This document shows positions 1-9,388 of a stretch of 64,000 nt of DNA, in pieces (position 1 is the stretch's first letter; the number at the start of each line of letters is the position of its first letter). This DNA comes from Streptomyces sp. NBC_00690 (GTDB lineage: Bacteria; Actinomycetota; Actinomycetes; Streptomycetales; Streptomycetaceae), in NCBI RefSeq assembly GCF_036226685.1, contig NZ_CP109009.1:3162001-3226000 (forward strand), given 5' to 3'. The notes beneath the pieces were generated by a model that saw only the letters and a program-made list of their open reading frames with translations, did not search any database and was not told the DNA's origin. The translations under genes were made by a program, and so were the position numbers.

Positions 1-1
1 C

Positions 2-868
2 AGCCAGCCGCCCCCGCCCCAGCAGGGCCACGGTCAGCAGCACGACGCCTTCGACTACCAGGGTTCGCGACCGTCACAGCTCAACCGGCCGGCCGAGCCG
101 CTGAACGACCCGTCCGGCCGGCAGCACTCCGGCTATGCGCAGCCCCCCGGTTTCCCGCAGGGACCCGGGCACCAGGCGCCGCCCTCGTACCAGCAGCAGT
201 CCGCTCCCCCGATACCCCAGCAGCCGCACCAGACCGGCAGCGACGACTGGATGATCCCTCCGCCCTCCCAGGGCCAGGGTTCCCCCGGGCCGCAGAGCCA
301 GGGCATGCAGGCGGGGATGTCGCTCTTCCAGCAGCAGTCCGGCCCATCCAGCCACGGCAGCGCCCCGTCGCAGTACGGCGAGCAGGGTCGGCAGATGCAG
401 TCCGGTGGCCATGAGCAGGGCGACCCCGGTCGGCACCAGTCCGCTCCGTCCTACCAGTCTCAGGGAGCGTGGAGCGCCGTCATAGCGCCGGACCGCGAAT
501 ACTTCCTGGCGATGATGCAGCGCAGCGGGCCGGACGCGACGGGGCTCACCGTCCCCGCGTACTCGCCGGAGCAGCACCTACCGCTCTCGGGCAGCCAGAT
601 CACCATCGGCCGGCGCCGCCAGTCGACCGGGGAAGCCCCGGACATCGACCTGTCGGTGCCGCCGGAGGACCCGGGCGTCTCGCACAAGCACGCGGTACTG
701 GTGCAGCAGCAGGACGGCTCGTGGGCCGTGGTCGACCAGAACTCCACCAACGGCACCACGATCAACGGCGGTGAAGAGCCGATCCAGCCGTACGTGCCGG
801 TGCCTTTGAACGACGGCGACCGCGTGCACGTCGGCGCCTGGACGACGATCACCGTTCGCCGGGGCTAG
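2..868 (+). CDS. FHA-domain protein, C-terminal part (5' end outside window)
   Basis: The reading frame is open from the first bases, so the gene starts upstream of the window. The visible ~288 residues have two parts. The first ~180 are a low-complexity linker rich in Gln, Pro, Gly and Ser. The last ~100 form a forkhead-associated domain with GRRR near its start, SHKHAVL in the middle and NSTNGTTING near the end. These match the conserved Gly-Arg, Ser-x-x-His and Asn-Gly positions of FHA folds, which bind phosphothreonine peptides in Ser/Thr-kinase signalling. The missing N-terminus could carry another domain. Partners cannot be inferred from the neighbours. Two hairpins follow the stop codon. 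Confidence 0.9.
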   Translation, partial: SQPPPPQQGHGQQHDAFDYQGSRPSQLNRPAEPLNDPSGRQHSGYAQPPGFPQGPGHQAPPSYQQQSAPPIPQQPHQTGSDDWMIPPPSQGQGSPGPQSQGMQAGMSLFQQQSGPSSHGSAPSQYGEQGRQMQSGGHEQGDPGRHQSAPSYQSQGAWSAVIAPDREYFLAMMQRSGPDATGLTVPAYSPEQHLPLSGSQITIGRRRQSTGEAPDIDLSVPPEDPGVSHKHAVLVQQQDGSWAVVDQNSTNGTTINGGEEPIQPYVPVPLNDGDRVHVGAWTTITVRRG

Positions 869-875
869 ATCCACA

Positions 876-898
876 GGCGCGGCTGCTACGGCCGCGCC
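876..898 (+). terminator. Hairpin just after the FHA gene stop
   Basis: GGCGCGGC at 876-883 pairs perfectly with GCCGCGCC at 891-898 across a 7-nt loop, 7 bp after the FHA stop codon. There is no U-tract, which is common for GC-rich actinobacterial terminators. Confidence 0.6.
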
Positions 899-907
899 GA
901 TCGGCGT

Positions 908-949
908 CACCCCCGTACCCATGGCCCCTCGGTCGTCGGTATGGGGGTG
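908..949. terminator. Hairpin between convergent genes
   Basis: CACCCCCGTACC (908-919) pairs with GGTATGGGGGTG (938-949), a 12-bp stem with one G-T wobble. It sits between the FHA gene and the convergent methyltransferase gene and could serve both. Confidence 0.6.
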
Positions 950-1034
950 CCGCCGATTCTGTTCGTTCCTCGGCGGACCGGTTCACGGCTGAGCGCCGGA
1001 AAGCCCCCGCCCCATGGCATCGGGCGAGCTGGCG

Positions 1035-2018
1035 CTACTCCGTGGCCGTACGCCCGAGCGGCCAGGCGTAGGGACCGTCCGGGTCGTCGAGCCAGGCCCA
1101 CTGGTGATCGGCCGTGACCGTCACTCCGAACCGATCGCGCAGCGGATGCCCCTCGCGCTCCCACAGTGAGAGCGCCTCCCGTGGATCGAGGCTGCCGGCG
1201 GTCAGGGTCAGCAAGAAGCGGAAGAGATCATTCTCCAGCAGCCGACGGGGAAGTCCGCCGATGCGTCGCTCCGGCACCGCGTCTGATCCGCGCAGTGCGA
1301 CGAAGTACGCGGACGTCCGCAGGAAGTGCCCCTCCGCGCTGCGCCCGTCGACGTCGTCGCGCACCCTGAGGGAGATCAGCCCGGTGGACAGTGGCGCAAG
1401 GATGAGGGCGTCCGGGTTGCACTGGGCCAACCAGCCGGGGGGAACGGACGGCAAGGTGCAGGTCGCGATGATCCGGTCGAAGGGGGCCCGGTCGGGGCAG
1501 CCCCGCGCTCCGTCACCGGTGACCACGGCTGGACGGTAGCCCGCCGCTGCGAGATGCACCCGGGCGGACTCGGTGATCTCCGCGTCCATGTCGATGCTGG
1601 TGACCTTGGAATCCCCGAGCCGATGGCAGAGCAGGGCGGCGTTGTAGCCGGTGCCCGCCCCGATCTCCAGCACCGAGTGGCCGGGCCGCACCTGAAGGGC
1701 TTCGAGCATCCCGGCCATGAGCGACGGCTGACTGCTGGACGAGATCAGTTCGCCGTCCCGCACCCGGGTGGCCAGCGGACCGTCGTAGTACGCCCCGCGC
1801 AACCAGCGCTCCCTTCGCACCGGGTCGGGATCTTCGCCCCAGAGCCGCTCGTATCTGCCCGTGCGGTTCACGAAGTAGTAGGGCACGAAGAGGTGCCGAG
1901 GCACCTCTTCAAAGGCGAGACGCCAAGCGGGGTCGGTCAGTCCGCCCCCGTCCGTGATCAGCCGCACGAGAGCCGCCCGCGCCTCGTCGGCGGGCTCGCC
2001 ATACGGTTCCAGTCCCAT
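1035..2018 (-). CDS. PCMT-family (protein-L-isoaspartate O-methyltransferase-like) methyltransferase
   Basis: The protein has the layout of the isoaspartyl methyltransferase family. An N-terminal motif, FEEVPRHLFVP, matches the family's region before the SAM fold. A QPSLMAGMLEAL segment then leads into SAM-binding motif I, VLEIGAGTGYNAALL. The C-terminal ~130 residues go beyond the basic PCMT fold, as in longer Streptomyces members that may modify peptides rather than repair aged proteins. Several starts are possible (GTG 2081, ATG 2024, ATG 2018). I chose ATG 2018 because GGAGG lies 7 nt upstream. It is transcribed away from the globin gene. The substrate is unknown. Confidence 0.82.
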   Translation of the reverse strand: MGLEPYGEPADEARAALVRLITDGGGLTDPAWRLAFEEVPRHLFVPYYFVNRTGRYERLWGEDPDPVRRERWLRGAYYDGPLATRVRDGELISSSSQPSLMAGMLEALQVRPGHSVLEIGAGTGYNAALLCHRLGDSKVTSIDMDAEITESARVHLAAAGYRPAVVTGDGARGCPDRAPFDRIIATCTLPSVPPGWLAQCNPDALILAPLSTGLISLRVRDDVDGRSAEGHFLRTSAYFVALRGSDAVPERRIGGLPRRLLENDLFRFLLTLTAGSLDPREALSLWEREGHPLRDRFGVTVTADHQWAWLDDPDGPYAWPLGRTATE

Positions 2019-2252
2019 CCCCATGCCTCCACTGTCCACCGCGGAGGGCGACTGTGCGAGCACCCGCGCCCGCGTACCCACCAGTAGCGTCGGGGGCCTT
2101 CCGGAGCAAGGGGAGAAGGTCCTAGGGCCCGGGTCCTCGGCCGGTCCGTCTGAGACGATGGACGTGTGCGGCTTTGTCCGGGGAACCCGCCCCGGGCCCC
2201 CGGACAGTTACCCCCCGGGGCCGGTCAGATACACATTGCGAGGCTCATCCAC

Positions 2253-2657
2253 GTGAACGACATCCCGCGCGGCACGCTTCAGGAGCAGACCTTCTATGAG
2301 CAGGTCGGCGGCGAAGAGACGTTCCGTCGTCTGGTGCACCGCTTCTACCAGGGCGTCGCCGGGGACCCCGAGTTGCGGGCGATGTACCCGGAGGAGGACC
2401 TCGGCCCCGCGGAGGAGCGCTTCAGGCTCTTCCTGATCCAGTACTGGGGCGGCCCGCGCACCTACAGCGAGAACCGCGGTCATCCCCGACTGCGGATGCG
2501 GCACGCGCCATTCAAGGTGGACCAGGCAGCACACGACGCCTGGCTCAGGCATATGCGGGACGCCGTCGACGAATTGGACCTTGCGCCCGAGCACGAAGAA
2601 ACGCTGTGGAGCTACTTGACCTACGCGGCGGCTTCCATGCTGAACACCCCCGGCTAA
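2253..2657 (+). CDS. Group II truncated haemoglobin
   Basis: A 134-residue globin of the truncated group II (GlbO-like) type. Visible features are FYEQVGGEETFRRLVHRFY at the N-terminus, a WGGPRTYSENRGHPRLRMRH stretch carrying the group II hallmarks (WGG, Tyr-Ser, proximal His in MRHAPF), and a C-terminal helix ending in WSYLTYAAASMLN. Such proteins bind haem and handle O2, NO or peroxide. The start is GTG 2253 with GAGG about 9 nt upstream; the frame is open further 5', but the family length fits this start. It is divergent from the methyltransferase gene and convergent with the next gene. Confidence 0.92.
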   Translation: MNDIPRGTLQEQTFYEQVGGEETFRRLVHRFYQGVAGDPELRAMYPEEDLGPAEERFRLFLIQYWGGPRTYSENRGHPRLRMRHAPFKVDQAAHDAWLRHMRDAVDELDLAPEHEETLWSYLTYAAASMLNTPG

Positions 2658-2734
2658 GGGCTGTCCACAGCGGGGTGGGGCACTGGACCGGGAGGGACCC
2701 TGCCTCCGTAAGACGCATGTCCCGGTGTCCTCTC

Positions 2735-2764
2735 GAACGTCACCCTCTGGTGGGGGTGACGTTC
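2735..2764. terminator. Bidirectional hairpin between globin gene and convergent neighbour
   Basis: GAACGTCACCC (2735-2745) and GGGTGACGTTC (2754-2764) form an 11-bp perfect stem with an 8-nt loop. The hairpin overlaps the last codons and stop of the minus-strand gene ending at 2740. Confidence 0.6.
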
Positions 2765-3417
2765 AGCCCTCCCAGGCCGGCCGTCCGAACGGCGACGGTA
2801 CCGAAGGGCGTACCCAGTCTGAGCCAGGACCCCGCCGACAGAAGTGCCACCGCAACTCCCGGCCGTAGGAAGCCCAAGGACTGGGCGGCATGGACGGCCC
2901 GCAGCGGGAGCGGGGTGGCACCGACCGTACGGGACCAGATCTCACGGCCGATCTGATCACGCTCCAACCGGCTGCGGCGCTCGGCGGGCAACTCCTCGTC
3001 GCGGCGGCGGAACTCGGCGACGGCGGCAGCCACCGCCTCCCTCATCGCCTCCACCGGAGGAAGACCCGCGAGCCTGCGCCAGCCCCCGCGCGGCGGCAGC
3101 ACTCCCGCCCACGGCGGGCCGGTGACCGCTTCGGGCACGATGAAACCGGCGTTCGAGATGCCTTCCAGCAGTTCACCCGCGGAGACGGTGACGTCCAACT
3201 GGGCGGGAGCGCTGAGCCGCGAGGTGCGTATCGCCAGCACCTCGAAGGAGGGCGGGCGGCCGAACACCGCGAGATGAGGTTGGGGACCGTCGGAACCACC
3301 GGCTTGGAGCCGAACGGCCGCAGCCCGGTCGTAGTGGATCAGGCGGGCGAGGAAGGCGGTGAGGTCCTCCGCCTCCCTCGCGTCGACGAAGTACAGACCA
3401 CGCGCGGGGACACTCAT
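2740..3417 (-). CDS. Conserved hypothetical protein, 225 aa
   Basis: I do not recognise a named domain. The 225-residue protein has a compact N-terminal half (YFVDAREAEDLTAFLARL, later SFEVLAIRTSRLS) and a charged helical middle (AVAEFRRRDEELPAERRSR). The C-terminus is hydrophobic and small-residue rich (LRAVHAAQSLGFL, LLSAGSWLRL). No signal peptide or clear membrane span is seen. The ATG at 3417 overlaps the thioesterase stop by 4 bp (ATGA), so it is translationally coupled as the last gene of the ettA-thioesterase operon. The long upstream extension of the frame is a shadow of the thioesterase gene. Confidence 0.8.
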   Translation of the reverse strand: MSVPARGLYFVDAREAEDLTAFLARLIHYDRAAAVRLQAGGSDGPQPHLAVFGRPPSFEVLAIRTSRLSAPAQLDVTVSAGELLEGISNAGFIVPEAVTGPPWAGVLPPRGGWRRLAGLPPVEAMREAVAAAVAEFRRRDEELPAERRSRLERDQIGREIWSRTVGATPLPLRAVHAAQSLGFLRPGVAVALLSAGSWLRLGTPFGTVAVRTAGLGGLNVTPTRG

Positions 3418-3920
3418 CCGACGAGGGCGTCCTCGTCTGCCGCGGCGGACGTCGCGGGACCCGTCCCGGCTTCCGTCTCCGGAAGGTACTTCTGGAGGAA
3501 CGACTTCTCCTCCGCGCTGATTCGGCGCGGTCGGCCCGCCGCCAGGTCGTATGGCACGACGACGGTCGAGGCCCGCACATAGACCTGCGGAGCGTCCCCG
3601 GCGCCGCCGTGGACCTGCGCGTCCGAAACGTCGTCCTTGATCTCGTACGTGATGGTGAGGGAAGCCGCGCCGATGCGCGTCACCCATGACTCGACGATCA
3701 CCGGTTCATGTCGATGGACGAGCGGCCGTATGTAGTCGATCTCGTGCCGCGCGACCACAGACCCCCCGGAGAACGAGGGGGATCCGTCACCCGGCGCCAG
3801 TCGGAACATGAAGTCAATGCGCGCCTCTTCCAGATACCGCAGGAAGACGACGTTGTTGACGTGCCCGAAGGCGTCCATGTCCGACCAGCGGAGGGGACAG
3901 CGGTAGATGTGCCGAGCCAT
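3414..3920 (-). CDS. Acyl-CoA thioesterase, 4-hydroxybenzoyl-CoA thioesterase (hotdog) family
   Basis: A 168-residue single hotdog domain. The signature WSDMDAFGHVNNVVFLRYLEEAR is split here as the Asp-x-x-Gly-His-Val-Asn-Asn-x-x-Tyr/Phe motif of the FcbC/YbgC group, in which Asp of WSDMD is catalytic. The central strand region runs from VVARHEIDYIRPL to SLTITYEI. The C-terminal ~25 residues are a disordered Ala/Glu tail. It hydrolyses acyl-CoA thioesters; the exact substrate is not visible. It follows ettA by 11 bp and overlaps the next gene, so all three form one transcript. Confidence 0.9.
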   Translation of the reverse strand: MARHIYRCPLRWSDMDAFGHVNNVVFLRYLEEARIDFMFRLAPGDGSPSFSGGSVVARHEIDYIRPLVHRHEPVIVESWVTRIGAASLTITYEIKDDVSDAQVHGGAGDAPQVYVRASTVVVPYDLAAGRPRRISAEEKSFLQKYLPETEAGTGPATSAAADEDALVG

Positions 3921-3931
3921 GGGTTCTCGCC

Positions 3932-5596
<1,665 letters not shown>

Positions 5597-6070
5597 GAGA
5601 AACCGTCCGGCAAGAAGTGGATGGGCAGATACACCCCATCTTGCCGTACGTCCACCTGAGGATGAAAACGAGTAGTCGGCGGGACATGGGCGCTCGGGGT
5701 GCGGATCATCCGGGAGCCCGCTCCTTCCCGACCGGTCCGGGCTGCTGTGGACGGACGGGGCCGCCGTCGATCCACGCGACTTCCGGTGACGGGGTGGGAT
5801 GAATGCGGCTTATGGACGGGCGAAAGGGCCCGATCGGCCACGGTGCCCATGGGTCGACGGTTCATCCAGCTAGGCGGGCCCCGGGCTGGGGAGACGATCC
5901 CGGAGGCGCTGCAATCGGTTCGTGCGGCCCGGCAGGGGAACATACGCCCGGTCGGACGCTCACCGCGCGGGTGGCCCCTGGAACCCAATAGATCGCCAGC
6001 CCCGCACGCATCGGGGACCCGCTGTGTCCCTCTGCATGCGGAGCTGTGACCGTGTCGGGCTCCGGTGGAG
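5597..6070. other. Gene-free interval upstream of ettA
   Basis: This 474-bp stretch separates the ettA start from the end of the surface-protein gene. Open frames in it show no family motifs or convincing ribosome binding sites. It must contain the ettA promoter, but I see no clear -35/-10 pair. Confidence 0.5.
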
Positions 6071-7561
6071 CTATGCGTCCGTCCCTGGCCGGGCGGCCTG
6101 GTCATTGCGACCGCCACCGGGCTCGGGCGTCTTCTTCTTGCGCAGGAAGAAGACGGCGCCGCCGCCGATCACCACGAGGATGACCGCGGTGCCTGCGATC
6201 ACCGGGGTGTAGTCGGAACCGCCCGTCGCGGCGAGGTCGCCTTCCAGGGCAGTCGACAACCCTCCCGTCGCAGGCCCAGTGGTCACGGACCCGACGGCGG
6301 TGGGCGGGCCGGTCTGCGTGCCCGGGGCCTGTGCCGCCGTCTCGATGTCCGGCGCACCGGTGACCTTGCAGTCCAGGAGCCCTGCGAAGGTCTTCGAGAA
6401 GCCTCCGGGGCCCGTGACGGCGAACTGATAGGGCTGGTCTTCGGCCACGGGGACGGTGACGGTCTTCGACGCCCCGACGGGGACCGTGTGGGCGGTGCCC
6501 GCCACATCCACGGTGAGCGGTGCGTCCCCACGGTTGCTCACGGTGACGTCGATGCCCCCCTCGGCGCAGTTCTTCCGCGCGGAGACGGCAGGGATCGCAC
6601 CGGTCTGCGCCCAGGTCGCCACGGCCGTGGCAGAGACCGTGGACTCGCTGGAACCGGCGAGGATCTGTGTCTGGCTCTTGCTCGACGCCGCGAACGCCCG
6701 GCCGACGGGTATGGAGGTGGCCGCCTGCGCGGACAGCTCGGCCGTTCCATCGGGGGTCCCGGCCGGGACGTCGAAGTAGACCTTGCTGCCGTTGACCGCG
6801 GAGGCGATGGGCTGGCCGGCCAGATCCGTTATCTGCACACCGCTGACGGCCGTGTCCGCAGGTGGTGCGATCGCCACCCGGTCCGCGTCGGTCCGGACCG
6901 TGACCGGACCGATGCGACTCCCGCTCTTGCCGGACACCGCGCTCGGTTCGAGGGTGAGGGACGCCTGTGGCTCGCTGAGCTTCTTGGCCTTCTTGTGCAG
7001 CCAGTCCGCCAGCTTTTCGGCCGCGGGATCGACCGCCGTGACATCGGCGTTGTCCGAGTAGCGCCAGATCGCGACCTGGGTGCCCGCCGCAGCCGCCTTC
7101 TGAGTGAGCGGACCGGTCTTGGCCGCCTTCGCCAACTCGGCCAGATCGTCGACCTGGGGGTAGGAGTGCTGGAGTATCCAACGGATCTTGCCGGCGTTCT
7201 TGTTTCCGCCCAGCGAGGTTTCGCTCCAGGAGGTCTCCAGGTACTTCGCCTGGTCCTGGGTCGGGTTGTGGATGTCGATGCAGTACGTCTTCAGCCGACC
7301 ACCACCATCGACGGTGAGCTCGAAGACACCTGCGGGGATGGAGTGCCCCTTACCGTTGACGCGCAGTACGGCACGGTCGAAGGTCGTCAGACCGTTGAGC
7401 GTGGCCACGGCTCCGCCTTGATGCTGAGTGCTGTCGTCGGCGACCGCAACACCCGCACCGACGATGGCCCCCGTCGCGATGAATCCCGACACCAGAGCCG
7501 CCGTTGCCAGACGACGTACGGCCCCCCTGCCGACAGCGGACACGGCGAACTTCGCAAACAC
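6071..7561 (-). CDS. TQXA-domain thioester surface protein with LAxTG sorting signal
   Basis: A secreted, wall-anchored protein of ~496 residues. The N-terminus has a twin-Arg-like basic stretch and a hydrophobic signal segment ending near AVA-DD. A TQXA (thioester) domain follows, with the cysteine in RLKTYCIDIHNP and the partner Gln in GTQVAIWRYSDN, the motif that names the domain; in characterised members these form an internal Cys-Gln thioester that covalently grips host or cell surfaces. The middle holds Ig-like beta repeats. The C-terminus has LAATGGS, a hydrophobic span and a RKKK tail, the class E sortase form of the sorting signal. The start is GTG 7561, preceded by GAAGGGGA 5 nt upstream. 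Confidence 0.88.
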   Translation of the reverse strand: MFAKFAVSAVGRGAVRRLATAALVSGFIATGAIVGAGVAVADDSTQHQGGAVATLNGLTTFDRAVLRVNGKGHSIPAGVFELTVDGGGRLKTYCIDIHNPTQDQAKYLETSWSETSLGGNKNAGKIRWILQHSYPQVDDLAELAKAAKTGPLTQKAAAAGTQVAIWRYSDNADVTAVDPAAEKLADWLHKKAKKLSEPQASLTLEPSAVSGKSGSRIGPVTVRTDADRVAIAPPADTAVSGVQITDLAGQPIASAVNGSKVYFDVPAGTPDGTAELSAQAATSIPVGRAFAASSKSQTQILAGSSESTVSATAVATWAQTGAIPAVSARKNCAEGGIDVTVSNRGDAPLTVDVAGTAHTVPVGASKTVTVPVAEDQPYQFAVTGPGGFSKTFAGLLDCKVTGAPDIETAAQAPGTQTGPPTAVGSVTTGPATGGLSTALEGDLAATGGSDYTPVIAGTAVILVVIGGGAVFFLRKKKTPEPGGGRNDQAARPGTDA

Positions 7562-7711
7562 AGCATTCCCCTTCGAGCGAGGCGCCGGTCGCGTGTGGAA
7601 CATGGCCCCGTGGTGACGCGTGGGCAAGTGCCTCGCCAGCAACTCAAGTGCCCCGTGAGTACTGGGGAATCCTAGAGAGGCACCGACGCCCAGTCCCCCG
7701 CCAAAGGGGCA

Positions 7712-7740
7712 GATAAGCATTCCGAATCGGAATCGTTATC
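7712..7740. promoter_or_regulatory. 29-bp two-tier dyad upstream of the TQXA surface-protein gene
   Basis: The inner arms ATTCCGA (7719-7725) and TCGGAAT (7727-7733) flank a single central A. Outer arms GATAA (7712-7716) and TTATC (7736-7740) extend the symmetry after two mismatched bases on each side. It lies about 150 bp upstream of the GTG start, and its local composition is much more A/T-rich than the surroundings. The shape is that of a dimeric regulator operator. The GATAA/TTATC ends recall Fur-family boxes, but that assignment is a guess. Confidence 0.5.
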
Positions 7741-8060
7741 GCGCTCCGTGTGGCGGGCAAGGCTTCGGGCAGAGGCTTCCATTCCACGTCAGCGGATATT
7801 TACAACTCGCTTACAAAGCATGGTCAGCAGTCTCATCGGGGCAGCGGGAGAACCCTGATTGGGCGGTCCGTATGAGCTTCGGAGACGAAGGTGAACCAGG
7901 TGGCCGAGGGCATGACGGCCAGATGCGACGGACGGGGATCCGGGCAGAACGAGCACCCCCGCAGCACGCTCTGACCACGCCCGCACCCCTGACCGCCCCC
8001 CTCACCACCCCAGCGCATCCCAGGCCCACGCCACTTGGCGAATCGAATCCGCAATCCGGC

Positions 8061-8144
8061 GTTCGGCGTTCGGCGTTCGGCGTTCGGCGTTCGGCGTTCG
8101 GCGTTCGGCGTTCGGCGTTCGGCGTTCGGCGTTCGGCGTTCGGC
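8061..8144. repeat. Twelve perfect tandem copies of GTTCGGC
   Basis: Twelve exact 7-bp units occupy 84 bp with no variation. A degenerate half unit (ATCCGGC) precedes them and a broken one (GTCGGG) follows. It lies in non-coding DNA between the surface-protein and ssb genes. Each 21 bp would read as seven codons without stop in all frames, which creates spurious open frames on both strands. Confidence 0.97.
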
Positions 8145-8492
8145 GTCGGGTAAGGATGGGACTACATTCCGTGCTTGTCGCGGGAACAGCCTTCATCAGA
8201 ACGGCCCCTCCCTTCTGTCGTTCCTCCCACATATCTTGTTGCGCGCCGTCTCCTTCCTTCTCCACCCGCCTTCCTCACTTACGTCCTCATCGATAACCCG
8301 GTCACGCAAGGCCCGTGATTCCGGGGGCCTTCCGCCCTCGGGGGCAACGACCGCTCGGGATGGGGGCTTCCCAGGGAGTGCCCAGGGCCGGGTGCGAGCC
8401 CCGCGCCCCAGGCCCCGGAACACCAGTGGGCACAAGAGCAAGAGCTACAGCGTCAGAAGCCCAGCCGGCCAGATGTTCAAAGCGGCAGAGGC

Positions 8493-9188
8493 TCAGAAGG
8501 GGGGTTCCGATGTGGACTCCGCCGAGGGGACACCGGCGCCCTGCGCGGCAATGGAGAGAGCGAGTTGCGCTTCGGGCACACCCGTCTCCTGTGATGCGCT
8601 TTCAGAGCGGTCGTCGACTGGACGGCGATCCCAACCGCTGAGAACGGTCTCGCCCACCGCCCCTCCCTGTTCAGGTGCCCTCGTCGCCCATACACCTGCC
8701 GTCTGTGGCGCGCGAGCCCCCGGACCAGCTGCGCCAGGACCACCGAACTCGCCCCGACCCCCGTCGGCCACAGCCGGGCTTCTCGTCAGCACCCCGCCCG
8801 CCGCCCCGGCCGCCGTGCGTGCCTCCGTCCTGCCACCACGGCGGAAGGCCGCCGTACCGCGCGTCAGATCGTGTCCCACCGCCAGGGCTTCGATGTCGAC
8901 CGACGTCCTGCGCTGCCCGTCGCGTTCCTCCTCGCGCACCCGCAATCGGCCATGGACCACCAGCGGTTCGCCGACGGACACCGATCCGGCGAGGTTGATG
9001 GCGAGGGACCGCCAGGCGAAGACGGTGTAGAACCCGGTGCGTCCGTCGATCCAGGCAGCGCTCTGTTTGTCCCAGCGCCTGGGGGTGACAGCGATGCGGA
9101 AGCGCGCCATGCCCCCACCCGCCGCCGTCTCCCGGTACTCCACCTGTGTGGCGGCATTGCCCACCACGGTCACCAGGGTGTCATTCAT
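8493..9188 (-). CDS. Single-stranded DNA-binding protein paralog (OB fold)
   Basis: A 231-residue protein with an SSB OB fold in residues 1-~110 (TLVTVVGNAATQVEYRET, then RFRIAVTPRRWD, FYTVFAWRSLAINLAGSV, GEPLVVHGRLRVRE). A ~115-residue Gly/Ala/Pro-rich linker follows, and the protein ends in SEPPF. Actinobacterial SSBs end in a short acidic tip ending PPF that recruits partner proteins, so the tip is partly kept here although the acidic run is reduced. The start is ATG 9188 with GGGAGGCGGGG upstream. It lies downstream of the dynamin-like pair on the same strand, with a terminator between. It is likely a second SSB rather than the housekeeping copy, which normally lies in the rpsF-rpsR operon. 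Confidence 0.88.
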   Translation of the reverse strand: MNDTLVTVVGNAATQVEYRETAAGGGMARFRIAVTPRRWDKQSAAWIDGRTGFYTVFAWRSLAINLAGSVSVGEPLVVHGRLRVREEERDGQRRTSVDIEALAVGHDLTRGTAAFRRGGRTEARTAAGAAGGVLTRSPAVADGGRGEFGGPGAAGPGARAPQTAGVWATRAPEQGGAVGETVLSGWDRRPVDDRSESASQETGVPEAQLALSIAAQGAGVPSAESTSEPPF

Positions 9189-9311
9189 GGTCCCCGCCTC
9201 CCTCTGCGGCTGATCCGGCACCCGGGCGGGGAGAGAAGCACGCTGGAAGTCGAGCACGAGGGGCCGACGGTCCCTCGATCTGCCCGATCCGGCTCACCCC
9301 GCGAGTACCGG

Positions 9312-9349
9312 TGTTCTTCGTGACCCTCGGTCCGGGGTCACGAAGAACA
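9312..9349 (-). terminator. Terminator after the second dynamin-like GTPase
   Basis: A 15-bp perfect stem, with arms TGTTCTTCGTGACCC (9312-9326) and GGGTCACGAAGAACA (9335-9349) and an 8-nt loop, begins about 40 bp after the stop at 9389. It is one of the strongest hairpins in the window. Confidence 0.8.
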
Positions 9350-9388
9350 TCCTGAGCTCACAGAACAGAAGCCGCTCGGGCCTGTGGA

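Larger units (their letters stand above)
7562..8492. other. Gene-free interval with dyad and tandem heptamers
   Basis: About 930 bp lie between the surface-protein start and the end of the ssb gene. No frame shows recognisable protein content. Notable items are the 29-bp dyad at 7712-7740 and the heptamer array at 8061-8144, both listed separately. Confidence 0.6.

Noticed and set aside
6065..7675. 536-codon plus-strand frame
   Set aside because: Antisense to the TQXA surface protein, whose minus-strand domains are clear.
8061..8144. CRISPR array
   Set aside because: Units are 7 bp with no spacers and no cas genes nearby.
8035..9030. 331-codon plus-strand frame over the heptamer array
   Set aside because: The GVRRSAF repeats are only the 7-bp unit read in three frames; the rest is antisense to ssb.
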